From: Acetoanaerobium sticklandii
GTDB lineage: Bacteria; Bacillota; Clostridia; Peptostreptococcales; Filifactoraceae
Assembly: GCF_000196455.1 (NCBI RefSeq)
Contig: NC_014614.1
Coordinates: 1,968,001-2,032,000, forward strand
Length of the DNA: 64,000 nt
Reading direction: 5' to 3'
Shown: positions 52,970-62,493 of the stretch, piece after piece
Layout of the letters: the number at the start of each line of letters is the position of its first letter
Position numbering within the stretch: the stretch's first letter is position 1
Program-made: the position numbers and the translations under genes
Notes under the pieces: model-generated
What the model was told of the DNA's origin: nothing
What the model saw: the letters and a program-made list of their open reading frames with translations, nothing else
The model's database searches: none

Positions 52970-54310
52970 CTATAAGCTAAGTACACAGTTTTTAAAATCT
53001 TTTCCTCTATGCTCAAAGCTTTCATACATGTCCCAGCTAGCACATGCCGGGGAAAGCAGTACAGTATCTCCTTCTTTAGCCTTTAAAAAAGCCACATCTA
53101 CTGCTTGTTTCATATCCTCTACTTTAGTAATGTTTCCTAAGCCTTTTGAAATTGCAGTTTTTTCTATAACATCCTTTGTTTCTCCTAGCAAAATAAGGTG
53201 CTTGACTTTTGGAATGCATGAATCAATAAAGCTTGAGTAATCACTTTGCTTGTCCATTCCTCCAGCTATTAAAATAACAGGTGTATTCATAGCTTCTAAA
53301 GCCTTAATTGATGAATCTGGATTTGTGGCTTTTGAATCGTTTATGTAATTTACATCGTTGTAAGTTCTAACAAGCTCTAATCTATGCTCTACGCCTCTAA
53401 AATTCATTACTTCCTGTTTTATGATAGATTTATCTATCCCTGCTAGTACCGCTATCGATACAGCAGCTAGAACATTTTCCAAATTATGTTGACCAAGAAG
53501 TAAAATATCTTTCACATCCATAATATACTCTTTAGTATTGCCAATACAAGCAACTATTTGCTCATTTTCAACAAAAATTCCTTCTTTTAGAATTTCCCTT
53601 CTGCTGAAATAAATTATTTTAGGTTTAATTTCAGATTGACTTAGTCTAAGCAGTTCATCATCATAATTTAAAACGAGAAATTCATCAGATGATTGATTTT
53701 CAAAAATCCTAAATTTAGCTTTCATATACTCGCTCATAGTCTTATGCCTATTTAGATGATCCTCAGTAATGTTTAGAATAGCTGAAATACATGGTCTAAA
53801 TGTCTTAATTGACTCAAGCTGAAAGCTAGAAAGCTCTGTAATTAAAAAAGTATCAGCGTCTGATACAACTGCCTGCTCAAGTGCTGGATATCCAATATTT
53901 CCAACTACCTTCGTATCTGATTTATATGCCTTAAATATATCCCCAACCAAAGTAGTCGTTGTGGTCTTACCATTAGTCCCTGTAATTCCAACAAATCTGC
54001 CCTTTCCATATCTATATGAAAGCTCAATTTCACCTGTCACTTCAATATTTCTTGATATAAATTTTTTTACAAACTCTAGGTCAAGCGAAATTCCAGGAGA
54101 CATGACAACCATATCAGCTTCTTCATCTCCAGTAGGATTCTTTCCTAAGTTAAAAATTACATTTCTATTTGAAGAAAGTTTAACTATTTTATCAGAATCA
54201 TAATCTGTTTTAGAATCAAAAACTTGAATATTTACATCTTGATTAATAAAATAGTCTAAAACACAAAAGCCCGTTTTTCCAAGTCCCACAATTATAATAT
54301 TGTTTTTCAT
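52970..54310 (-). CDS. murD: UDP-MurNAc-L-alanine:D-glutamate ligase MurD
   Basis: A 446-residue Mur ligase adding D-glutamate. It has the Rossmann start GLGKTG, P-loop GTNGKTTT (111-118), TELSSFQLE, LNITEDHLNRH and YINDSKATNPDSSIKAL. Length is standard. AAAGGAG precedes the ATG. It lies between mraY and ftsW as in B. subtilis. Confidence 0.97.
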   Translation of the reverse strand: MKNNIIIVGLGKTGFCVLDYFINQDVNIQVFDSKTDYDSDKIVKLSSNRNVIFNLGKNPTGDEEADMVVMSPGISLDLEFVKKFISRNIEVTGEIELSYRYGKGRFVGITGTNGKTTTTTLVGDIFKAYKSDTKVVGNIGYPALEQAVVSDADTFLITELSSFQLESIKTFRPCISAILNITEDHLNRHKTMSEYMKAKFRIFENQSSDEFLVLNYDDELLRLSQSEIKPKIIYFSRREILKEGIFVENEQIVACIGNTKEYIMDVKDILLLGQHNLENVLAAVSIAVLAGIDKSIIKQEVMNFRGVEHRLELVRTYNDVNYINDSKATNPDSSIKALEAMNTPVILIAGGMDKQSDYSSFIDSCIPKVKHLILLGETKDVIEKTAISKGLGNITKVEDMKQAVDVAFLKAKEGDTVLLSPACASWDMYESFEHRGKDFKNCVLSL

Positions 54311-54322
54311 AGAGGTTCTCCT

Positions 54323-55291
54323 TTATATCGCAAATATTCCGATAAAGCATAAAACTATAGTAACCAAATAAAAAACCTTCACTACCTTAGTTTCTTTCCA
54401 TCCAGAAAGCTCAAAATGATGGTGAATAGGGCTCATCTTAAACACTCTTTTCTTAAAAACTTTGAATGAAAATACTTGAATGATTACAGATAAGCTCTCT
54501 GCAAAATAAATAAATCCTACTATAGGTACAAGTAGTGATAGATTTAATATAACTGCTGCGGCTGCAACTGCTCCACCAAGTGCCATAGAGCCAGTATCAC
54601 CCATAAACACCTTGGCAGGAAAGCTATTAACTCTTAAAAAGCCTACACAGCCTCCTGAAACGGCAGCCATAAAAATTGCCAAATGACCATATCCTGTATA
54701 AATAGCCATCAAAGTAAAAAAGGTTGCAACTACAAAGGTTATACTACTTGCTAGTCCATCTAACCCGTCAGTTAAGTTTACACTATTTGTGATAGCTATT
54801 ATTACAAATACAAGAAAAGGCACATATAATATCCCTAAATCTAAAGTAATGTCCCTAAAAAATGGAACTATAAGCTGTGTTCCCATAGGGCTTGTATTTT
54901 TTTGGTAAATCGCTAAAATAAGTGCAAATAAAAACTGAAGTATTATTTTTTGATATGCTCTAAGTCCTAGCGAACGTTTAAGTACAACCTTAATATAATC
55001 ATCTAAAAAACCAACTAATCCAAATAAAAGCATAAAGCTTAGAGCAAACCAAATTTCATTGCTATATCTACCGGATATTATCACAGTAAGCACAACAGAA
55101 ATAATAAAAATAATTCCACCCATTGTTGGAGTACCATTTTTAACTAGGTGAGATGCTGGACCATCCTCACGTATGGTTTGTCCAAATTTTAATTTTTTTA
55201 ACATCGGAAGCAGCATTGGCCCTATAATATATGCTATTCCAAATGAAATAATAAATGCTAAAATAATCTTAAAATCAAAGAAATAACTCAA
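54323..55291 (-). CDS. mraY: Phospho-MurNAc-pentapeptide transferase MraY
   Basis: Makes lipid I. The 322-residue protein has ten membrane segments, FLDDYIKV, NSVNLTDGLDGLA (catalytic Asp) and MSPIHHHFEL near the C-terminus. It starts at TTG, eight bases after GGAGGG. It follows the murF stop by a few bases. Confidence 0.97.
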   Translation of the reverse strand: MSYFFDFKIILAFIISFGIAYIIGPMLLPMLKKLKFGQTIREDGPASHLVKNGTPTMGGIIFIISVVLTVIISGRYSNEIWFALSFMLLFGLVGFLDDYIKVVLKRSLGLRAYQKIILQFLFALILAIYQKNTSPMGTQLIVPFFRDITLDLGILYVPFLVFVIIAITNSVNLTDGLDGLASSITFVVATFFTLMAIYTGYGHLAIFMAAVSGGCVGFLRVNSFPAKVFMGDTGSMALGGAVAAAAVILNLSLLVPIVGFIYFAESLSVIIQVFSFKVFKKRVFKMSPIHHHFELSGWKETKVVKVFYLVTIVLCFIGIFAI

Positions 55292-55294
55292 AAT

Positions 55295-56668
55295 TTAACC
55301 CTCCATATTATCATCAGTTAAGGCAGAAAATATTTCGTCAAGCTTCATGCCTCTTGACCCTTTTAACAGTATTGTGTCACCGTATTTTATTATACGCTTT
55401 ATTTCCTCAATTGCTATATTATTATCAATAAAATGATATTTTCTTTTATCGGTATTTTCATCTGTACTAAAATTATCAAAAGCATGCTTCATCTGGCTTC
55501 CAATAAAAAATACTAAATCAAATTTTTCACTTGCAAGTCTTCCTATTCTTTCATGCGCGGCTACTGAAAATTCACCAAGCTCGAGCATATCTCCAAGAAT
55601 TGCAATTTTTCTACCTCTAGCATAGCTCTCAAAAGATGTTATAACTGCTTCCATAGATTCTGGATTAGCGTTATATGAATCATTGATATATTTAATATTA
55701 TTTTTTTCTAAAATTTGCATTCTAAGCTTTGAAGGCTGAAATTTCATAAGTCCAGCTTGAATTTTTTCAGTAGGAATTTTATAAATCAATCCAGCTGCTA
55801 TAGCGCTTAGAGCATTGCTTACATTATGTAGGCCTATTGCAGGAAGGGTAAACCTTCTATTTATTCCCATACCAGTAACCCAAAATTCACTTTGCCCATC
55901 TACTGCCTTATAGTCACTTGCTCTTAGCTGACACTCTTCACCGAACCCATATTTAATTAAATTAAATTTATATTCATTTTCTGATAGAGAAGTCAGATAT
56001 TTGTCATCGCCATTTACTATCAAGTAGTCATCATTGTTCAAGTAATTTGAAATTTCCATTTTAGCCTTAAAAATATTTTCTTGGCTCTTCAATATCTCAA
56101 TGTGACAAGAACCAATATTTGTTATTATTGCTATATTCGGCCTTACAATCTGAGCTAAATAGTCAATCTCTCCAAGAGCCGACATTCCCATTTCAAAAAT
56201 AGCTGCCTCATACCCTTTATCTATATTCAGTGCTGTAAGAGGAAGCCCTATCTCATTGTTATAGTTTCCATCTGTTCTATGTGTAGAAAAATGCTCGTTA
56301 AACACGTAGTATAACATATCCTTAGTTGTAGTTTTTCCACTACTTCCAGTAACTGCTAGTTTCTTTATGTCAAATTGCATCAAATAATTTTTTGCTATAC
56401 TTCCCAGTGCAATTACAGTATCCTCAACTGTTATTACTTCTTTATTTGAAGACTGTCTATTTGATAAAATAACACTAGCTTTATTATTTATTGCTTGCTC
56501 TATAAAATCATTCCCATCAAAATTTTCACCTTTTATTGCTATGTAGCAGTCATTTTCTTGAATTTTTCTGCTATCTGTTACCACATTAGCAATCTTTGGA
56601 TTATAATCCTTGAAATTATTTTCTCCACTAGTCCACGATAAAATTTGATTTTTTGTAAGCTTAATCAT
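55295..56668 (-). CDS. murF: UDP-MurNAc-tripeptide:D-alanyl-D-alanine ligase MurF
   Basis: A 457-residue Mur ligase that adds D-Ala-D-Ala. Motifs: TGSSGKTTTKDM (107-118), FEMGMSALGEIDYL, TNIGSCHIE, and NDSYNANPESMEA. Standard length. AGGAGAG precedes the ATG. It follows the penicillin-binding protein gene after a hairpin. Confidence 0.97.
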   Translation of the reverse strand: MIKLTKNQILSWTSGENNFKDYNPKIANVVTDSRKIQENDCYIAIKGENFDGNDFIEQAINNKASVILSNRQSSNKEVITVEDTVIALGSIAKNYLMQFDIKKLAVTGSSGKTTTKDMLYYVFNEHFSTHRTDGNYNNEIGLPLTALNIDKGYEAAIFEMGMSALGEIDYLAQIVRPNIAIITNIGSCHIEILKSQENIFKAKMEISNYLNNDDYLIVNGDDKYLTSLSENEYKFNLIKYGFGEECQLRASDYKAVDGQSEFWVTGMGINRRFTLPAIGLHNVSNALSAIAAGLIYKIPTEKIQAGLMKFQPSKLRMQILEKNNIKYINDSYNANPESMEAVITSFESYARGRKIAILGDMLELGEFSVAAHERIGRLASEKFDLVFFIGSQMKHAFDNFSTDENTDKRKYHFIDNNIAIEEIKRIIKYGDTILLKGSRGMKLDEIFSALTDDNMEG

Positions 56669-56705
56669 AATACTCTCCTATTCGACTAATCTATAAAACT
56701 TCTAA

Positions 56706-56728
56706 AGGCAATGCCAAGGGCATTGCCT
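56706..56728 (-). terminator. Hairpin after the penicillin-binding protein gene
   Basis: A perfect 10-bp stem AGGCAATGCC/GGCATTGCCT with a 3-base loop; the PBP TAG stop overlaps the 5' arm. The downstream T-tract is weak, so it may attenuate or stabilise instead of fully terminating before murF. Confidence 0.5.
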
Positions 56729-58886
56729 ATTCAAACTCCACACTAGCCATGTTGCCTTTTTTAACCATAGTACCTGCACTTGGCATTTGCTTTACAGCTT
56801 TTCCTGAACCTACAGGTGTAAATTCAAGACCCATATTTTTTAGAAGCTCAGTGACTTCTTTTACAGTTTTCCCACTCAAATCAGGCATAATAATCGTCTC
56901 ATCTGTCGATGACCCAATATATAGCATAACCGATGAGCCTTGTGGAACTTTATCTCCAGGTTTTGGGAAGGAATCGATTACTATTCCAGATGTGTCAATC
57001 TCTTGCTGAGCATCTAGAACATGCCCTATTCCTAGCTTCTCAAGTTCAATTGCTACCTCAGAGTATTTTCTATTTCTAATTTCAGGTATTACAACTTTTG
57101 AGTCATTATTTTCAATTACTGCTTGGGCATTTGGCTTTACTCCTAAATACCTAAGTATATCCTGCATTATTTGACGAACTACAGGACCCGAAACCGTACT
57201 TCCAAAATAAGAAGCTCCTTTAGGCTCATCCACTATTACTAGCAAAGCCACCTGAGGGTCTTCAATCGGAGCAACAGCAGAAAAAGAAGCTATATAATAT
57301 CCGCTTTGATATTTTCCATCTATAACCTTTTGAGCTGTTCCAGTTTTTCCGCCAATTCTATATCCATCTATTTTTGTAGCCGATCCAGAACCGTTGGCTA
57401 CAACAGATTCCATAATTGCAAGCATTTGATCTGCAGTGGTTTTAGATACAGCTCTTTTAACTACCTCAGGCTCAAATGACTCAACTATTTCACCGTTTTC
57501 ATCTGTAACCTCTTTTACAATTCTAGGCTTCATAAGCTTTCCATCATTTGCAACTGCAGAAATTGCACTTACCATTTGGATTGGTGTGACAGATATACTC
57601 TGTCCAAAAGAAGTAGTAGCTAGCTCTACAGGCCCCATCTTAGAAACTGTATACTGCATTCCAACTCCTTCGCCTGGAAGTGCTATTCCAGTAGGCTTTC
57701 CAAACCCAAAAGCTGTGATATATTCAGTGAATTTTTGGGCTCCTAATCTTTGTGCAATCTGTATAAAAGTTGAGTTTACGGACTGCTCTACTGCTTTAGT
57801 AAAAGTTATGCTACCAAATGGCTTACTAGTCCAGTTTTTTATCTTTCTTCCAGCAACCTCTGTGTAACCTATATCGTTAAACCACTCTTCTGGATACACA
57901 AGCCCTTCTTCTAATGCTGCAGATGCAGTTACAACTTTAAATGGAGACCCTGGTTCATATATGTCATTTACTGCAGGATTTCTCCACATAGTGTACAGCT
58001 CTTTGAGCTTTTCCTCATCGCTTAGAGCTGCATCAATTTTTTCTTGAAACAATGGATAAAGTGGAGTTCTCGAATCATTCGGGTCGTAATCAGGCTTTGA
58101 TACCATGCCTAGGATGTCTCCTGTTTGTGGATCCATTGCAATTGCAATAACTCTCTTGGCATTGTTATCTACAAGAGCCTGCTCCACAGCTCTTTCCATG
58201 TGATGCTGAATTACCTCATCAATTGTCAAGATTAGATTTCTTCCATTCACTGGTTCATTATAGCTTAAGCTATTTGTCGATATCTCTCTATTTCTTGCAT
58301 CCTTGATGAAAATCTCTCTTCCTGGAATACCCTTTAAGTAAGTATTAAAGGATGCCTCTACTCCTGCAAGACCAACATTTTCGTTAGATACATGGCCTAT
58401 TACGTACGAAGCAAATTTCCCATAAGGGTAGTACCTTCTACTTGACTGTTCAAACCAAATACCTGATATCTTGGCTTCCCTTATTTTTTTTACTTTATCT
58501 GAATCTATATTTTTTGCAAGAGCAAACCTTTTTTTGCCAGAACTCAAGCTTTTTTTAATTTCTTCTTTATCAATTTCAAGTATTTTAGACAAAGTTTCTA
58601 TCGTAGCATCTTTTTCAGAGTCCTTAACATTGTCAGGCTCAATCCACAAATCATTTTTGGGAACACTTACTGCTAGTTCTTTACCAGTTCTGTCGTATAT
58701 TATCCCTCTCATGGGATAAATTACAGTGTCCTTATATTGCTGCTTCATAGCTTCCTGAGAATATGTAGGTCCTGCCACTATTTGTATATACCCTAATCTA
58801 ACTATCAAAGCAAAGATAGCTGTAAGAAAAAGAAATGCTGAAATTTTAATTCTTGTTTTTTTTATATCAACTACTTTTTTAGCCAA
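56727..58886 (-). CDS. Class B penicillin-binding protein with PASTA domains (SpoVD/PBP2B type)
   Basis: A 719-residue transpeptidase: N-terminal membrane segment (about 15-35), dimerisation domain, SPFK (314-317) as SxxK, SVN (369-371) and KTGTAQ (514-519), then two PASTA domains (about 595-655 and 662-719). The architecture is that of SpoVD or PBP2B. Starts at TTG after GAGTGAG. It sits between ftsL and murF; a sporulation role would imply a spore former, which the sequence alone does not settle. Confidence 0.94.
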   Translation of the reverse strand: MAKKVVDIKKTRIKISAFLFLTAIFALIVRLGYIQIVAGPTYSQEAMKQQYKDTVIYPMRGIIYDRTGKELAVSVPKNDLWIEPDNVKDSEKDATIETLSKILEIDKEEIKKSLSSGKKRFALAKNIDSDKVKKIREAKISGIWFEQSSRRYYPYGKFASYVIGHVSNENVGLAGVEASFNTYLKGIPGREIFIKDARNREISTNSLSYNEPVNGRNLILTIDEVIQHHMERAVEQALVDNNAKRVIAIAMDPQTGDILGMVSKPDYDPNDSRTPLYPLFQEKIDAALSDEEKLKELYTMWRNPAVNDIYEPGSPFKVVTASAALEEGLVYPEEWFNDIGYTEVAGRKIKNWTSKPFGSITFTKAVEQSVNSTFIQIAQRLGAQKFTEYITAFGFGKPTGIALPGEGVGMQYTVSKMGPVELATTSFGQSISVTPIQMVSAISAVANDGKLMKPRIVKEVTDENGEIVESFEPEVVKRAVSKTTADQMLAIMESVVANGSGSATKIDGYRIGGKTGTAQKVIDGKYQSGYYIASFSAVAPIEDPQVALLVIVDEPKGASYFGSTVSGPVVRQIMQDILRYLGVKPNAQAVIENNDSKVVIPEIRNRKYSEVAIELEKLGIGHVLDAQQEIDTSGIVIDSFPKPGDKVPQGSSVMLYIGSSTDETIIMPDLSGKTVKEVTELLKNMGLEFTPVGSGKAVKQMPSAGTMVKKGNMASVEFE

Positions 58887-58900
58887 TTATCTCACTCTTT

Positions 58901-59443
58901 CTAATCTATCTCTATATATACGATTTGGTCATCGCTAGGATACTGCATCTGAAGCTGTTCCATTGCTATCTTTTCAATTACATCACTTCTGTTCGAGTGC
59001 TCTAGCTGTACTTCTATTTCCTTTTTCTGGTTCTTTATCTCATCCAAATCACGAGTTAAGGTATTAATTTCATATTTTAGTTCCGATATGATAGAATATC
59101 TAAACATAAGCGAGCCAAACAAAACGCCTACAAAACACAATGAAAGTCCTAAAACAGAAATTAAGATTCTAGTTCTTACAGTTTTTTTATCTAATTTTTT
59201 TCTTTTCTTTACAATTTTTTTCTTTGGAGCGCTTTCCCTTACCTTAGGTTTATCAATATTATTTCTTTCTCTGACTGATTCGTAGTGAGAGCCATAACTT
59301 ACTCGCTCTTTTCTCTCATATGAAGTGTTTGATGATTCTTTCTTAGGAAAATCCTTTCTATGATTATCTTTTCTTGTAGATTGTGAACCTGAGTATTTTT
59401 GTAAACTTCGGCTTTTATAATTTGAGTCCGTATCTTTTTTCAT
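58901..59443 (-). CDS. ftsL: FtsL-like septum protein
   Basis: A 180-residue protein of FtsL architecture: a long, polar and basic cytoplasmic tail (1-91, Lys and Ser rich), one membrane segment (92-113) and an extracellular coiled coil (117-150, ELKYEINTLTRDLDEIKNQK). FtsL proteins are poorly conserved, so the name rests on architecture and location between rsmH and the class B PBP. The cytoplasmic tail is longer than in B. subtilis FtsL (about 30-35 residues before its membrane segment). GGGAGG precedes the ATG. Confidence 0.8.
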   Translation of the reverse strand: MKKDTDSNYKSRSLQKYSGSQSTRKDNHRKDFPKKESSNTSYERKERVSYGSHYESVRERNNIDKPKVRESAPKKKIVKKRKKLDKKTVRTRILISVLGLSLCFVGVLFGSLMFRYSIISELKYEINTLTRDLDEIKNQKKEIEVQLEHSNRSDVIEKIAMEQLQMQYPSDDQIVYIEID

Positions 59444-59458
59444 ACAATCCTCCCAGCC

Positions 59459-60391
59459 TTAGAGCTTTCTTGCCGCTCTTAACTTTGCACTTCTTGACCT
59501 AGGATTCATTTCCACTTCATTTTCGCTAGGAAGTATAGGTTTTCTTGTTATAATCTCAACTACTTGTTTCGAATTACATATGCATACTGGAAACTCAGGT
59601 GGACAAGTGCAGCTATATTGTAATTTTTTAAACACATTTTTAACTATTCTATCTTCAAGAGAGTGAAATGTAATTACTGCTAAAACACCGCCCTCATTCA
59701 TCATGTCCACAGCTGCAAGCAATGTCTTTTCTATTACATCTAGCTCTCTATTAACTTCAATCCTAATAGCTTGGAAGGTTCTTTTCGCAGGGTGCTGGTT
59801 TTCATCCCTCATCTTCTTTGGTATAGCCGCTTTTATAGCATCTACTAGCTCAAAGGTCGTTCTTATTGGCATAGTAGTTCTTCTTTCAACAATAATCTTT
59901 GCAATTCTAGCCGACCAATTCTCTTCGCCATAATCCTTAATAACACGCTTAAGTTCGGCCTCAGAGTAAGTGTTAACAACATCGTATGCAGAAAGCTCTG
60001 CATTATTGTCCATTCTCATATCTAGTGGTGCATCTTGCATATAAGAAAAGCCTCTTTCTGGAACATCTAGCTGATGAGATGATACTCCTAAATCCACTAA
60101 AAACCCATCAATTGTTTCGATTCCTAATTTATTAAGCTCTTCTCTTAAATTTTCAAAATTGCTATGAACAAGTATTGTCTTATCCATAAAATCCTTTAGC
60201 TTTTCCTTTGCCGCAGAAATAGCGTTGATGTCTTGATCAAAACAAATAAGCTTTCCTGAAGTAAGCTTTTTTACGATTTCAAGAGAATGACCTGCTCCTC
60301 CCAAGGTTCCATCGACATATATTCCATCTGGCTTTATATCTAATATGTCAACAGCTTCATTTAGTAACACAGTTACATGTTTAAATTCCAC
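59459..60391 (-). CDS. rsmH: 16S rRNA (cytosine-1402-N4) methyltransferase RsmH
   Basis: The 310-residue MraW/RsmH with VDGTLGGAGHS (SAM site, about 26-36), LVDLGVSSHQLD, QAIRIEVNRELD and HSLEDRIVK. It methylates N4 of C1402 in 16S rRNA. It starts at GTG after AGAGGAAG. mraZ, which normally precedes it in B. subtilis, is absent; lgt is upstream instead. Confidence 0.96.
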   Translation of the reverse strand: MEFKHVTVLLNEAVDILDIKPDGIYVDGTLGGAGHSLEIVKKLTSGKLICFDQDINAISAAKEKLKDFMDKTILVHSNFENLREELNKLGIETIDGFLVDLGVSSHQLDVPERGFSYMQDAPLDMRMDNNAELSAYDVVNTYSEAELKRVIKDYGEENWSARIAKIIVERRTTMPIRTTFELVDAIKAAIPKKMRDENQHPAKRTFQAIRIEVNRELDVIEKTLLAAVDMMNEGGVLAVITFHSLEDRIVKNVFKKLQYSCTCPPEFPVCICNSKQVVEIITRKPILPSENEVEMNPRSRSAKLRAARKL

Positions 60392-60413
60392 AAGCTTCCT
60401 CTCCTACACTCTA

Positions 60414-61163
60414 TTAATTTTCACGATAAGCTGGGCTAATTTTTTTATTTTTTAGTAAATTATATAATAAAATTCCCGAAGCTATCATCAATGCGCTTAT
60501 AAGCTGAGCCACTCTAAACGACCCAAACATCAAACTATCTGTTCTCAAGCCCTCTATAAAAAATCTTCCTATAGAATACCCTATAAGGTATATGCTTGCC
60601 ATTTGTCCATCGAATTTTTTGTTTTTAAAAATCTTCATAAGAAAAACAAAGATTATTAAATTCCAAATTGATTCATATAAAAATGTGGGGTGTACTTTTA
60701 CTCCGTCTACCATTATACCCCAAGGTAAATTAGTAGGTCCTCCGTGGGCTTCCTGATTGATAAAATTGCCCCATCGGCCTATAGCTTGACCTAAAATCAC
60801 TGAAGGAGTAACTATATCTGCCACCTTAAGCACATTCATCTTTCGCTTAAAACAAATGATTAGGCCCCCTAAGATTCCTCCTATAAGTCCTCCATGAATG
60901 GCCATACCTCCCATTCTTGTATTGAACATCGATAACCAGTTGTCTTGATAAAGCTCTAGATTGAATATTACATAATAAAGTCTAGCTCCAATAACAGCAA
61001 GAGGTAAGGCTAGTAGGCTCACGTCTAAAATATGGTCTTCTACGAAACCCTCTTTTTTACCATTTCTAATTGCTAACAGTACACCAATTATCATAGCCGC
61101 TGATATGATGACACCATACCAGCGAACTTCCATTCCAAATAAATTAAATGCTACGGGATCCAT
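60414..61163 (-). CDS. lgt: Prolipoprotein diacylglyceryl transferase
   Basis: Attaches diacylglycerol to the lipobox cysteine of prolipoproteins. The 249-residue membrane protein has MAIHGGLIGGILGG (catalytic His region, about 89-102), IGRWGNFINQEAHGGPT (signature, about 127-143) and several membrane segments. GGGAGG precedes the ATG. Between the M16 peptidase genes and rsmH; its partner lspA is at 27.9 kb. Confidence 0.96.
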   Translation of the reverse strand: MDPVAFNLFGMEVRWYGVIISAAMIIGVLLAIRNGKKEGFVEDHILDVSLLALPLAVIGARLYYVIFNLELYQDNWLSMFNTRMGGMAIHGGLIGGILGGLIICFKRKMNVLKVADIVTPSVILGQAIGRWGNFINQEAHGGPTNLPWGIMVDGVKVHPTFLYESIWNLIIFVFLMKIFKNKKFDGQMASIYLIGYSIGRFFIEGLRTDSLMFGSFRVAQLISALMIASGILLYNLLKNKKISPAYREN

Positions 61164-61174
61164 AATATCCTCCC

Positions 61175-62467
61175 TTACTTATCTTCTTTTGGCATAATAA
61201 TTGAAATTACGCTCATATCATTGTCAAAATGTTCTTTAAGTCTTTCATTTAAAGCTTCAATTTCAATAGATTTTAGTACCTCATAATATTCTAGTATATC
61301 CATGCCCTTAAAATAATATGACAGATAGTTATTGGCAATAAACTCAATTGAGTCAAAGGATTTTATAAAGCTTCCTATTTTTTTCTTTTTAGCTCTTTCA
61401 AAATCTGCTTCATCAATTCCTGCTATTTTTGCACTTTCTATAGCTGAAAATATTTCATGCTTAACTGCTTCTATATCTCTAGTTTCTCCAGATATTATTG
61501 TATAGCCATAGTCTATGTGCTCTGTGTAATCACAGCTTATTCCTCCAAAGACCAATCCTTCTCTGTAAAGTTTATCGTACAACTGGCTTCCTTTTTTGAA
61601 TAGTATATCCAAAATCAGCTCAGTTACTATTGATTTTTTCATAAGCTCCTTTGAACCTAAAACTGCTGCCCTATCTTTATAACCAATAGAAAACATAGGA
61701 ACAGATACATCAAGCTGCTCAATAATCTCTTTTTGTCTTATCTCATCAGTTTCTAAAGGCTCAATTCTTTTTATCTCACCGTCAAACATAAATTCGTCTT
61801 TTACTGTAGATTTTACAATGTTCATAACTTCATCTTTATCTAGCTCTCCTATGACAAATAAAGCCATGTTGGACGGGCTGTAGAAAGTCTTATAGCAGCT
61901 GTAAAGCTCATCTGGAGTAATTTTATAGATGCTTTCAACAGTTCCTGCTATATCTATACTATTGGCATGTACTTTATACATGGCTTTTAGCGTGTTAAAA
62001 AACAGCTTCCAATCTGGATTATCGTCATACATTTTAATTTCCTGAGCTATTATGCCTTTTTCTTTTTCCACATTTTCTTCCGTAAAATATGGTTCCTGAA
62101 CATATGAAATCAAATGTCTAAGTCCTTCTTCAAAATTTTCAGTTGAAGAAAAAAGATAGGCCGTCATATTAAAGTTCGTAAATGCATTTGCATTTGCACC
62201 AATTTTGGCAAAATCATCAAAAGCATTGCTTCCATCTGGCTGTTCAAACATTTTATGCTCTAAAAAATGTGCTATTCCTTCATTCACTTTTATTTTTTCA
62301 TTTGTATGTGGGCTTATAAATTCAAGGTCGTTTGAGCCGTAATTTGTCGCTAGTACAGCGTATTTTTTTGTAAAGCCACGTTTTGGCATGAAAAATACAT
62401 CCATATTGTTATGAAGTTTTTCATGGTATACATATTCATTCAAAAGTTCATTTTTTATTATTTGCAT
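61175..62467 (-). CDS. M16-family metallopeptidase, active member (YmfH type)
   Basis: A 430-residue M16B peptidase with the inverted zinc motif HFLEH (in GIAHFLEHKMFE, about 66-77) and a downstream ENVEKEKGIIAQEIKMYDD that supplies the distal Glu. In Firmicutes such proteins pair with an inactive partner. AGGAGA precedes the ATG. Substrate unknown. Confidence 0.92.
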   Translation of the reverse strand: MQIIKNELLNEYVYHEKLHNNMDVFFMPKRGFTKKYAVLATNYGSNDLEFISPHTNEKIKVNEGIAHFLEHKMFEQPDGSNAFDDFAKIGANANAFTNFNMTAYLFSSTENFEEGLRHLISYVQEPYFTEENVEKEKGIIAQEIKMYDDNPDWKLFFNTLKAMYKVHANSIDIAGTVESIYKITPDELYSCYKTFYSPSNMALFVIGELDKDEVMNIVKSTVKDEFMFDGEIKRIEPLETDEIRQKEIIEQLDVSVPMFSIGYKDRAAVLGSKELMKKSIVTELILDILFKKGSQLYDKLYREGLVFGGISCDYTEHIDYGYTIISGETRDIEAVKHEIFSAIESAKIAGIDEADFERAKKKKIGSFIKSFDSIEFIANNYLSYYFKGMDILEYYEVLKSIEIEALNERLKEHFDNDMSVISIIMPKEDK

Positions 62468-62493
62468 ATATAGTCTCCTACTTAGGTTTAAAT

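Noticed and set aside
57436..57867. 143-codon plus-strand open frame
   Set aside because: Antisense to the transpeptidase domain of the PASTA penicillin-binding protein, whose active-site motifs are intact; no ribosome site.
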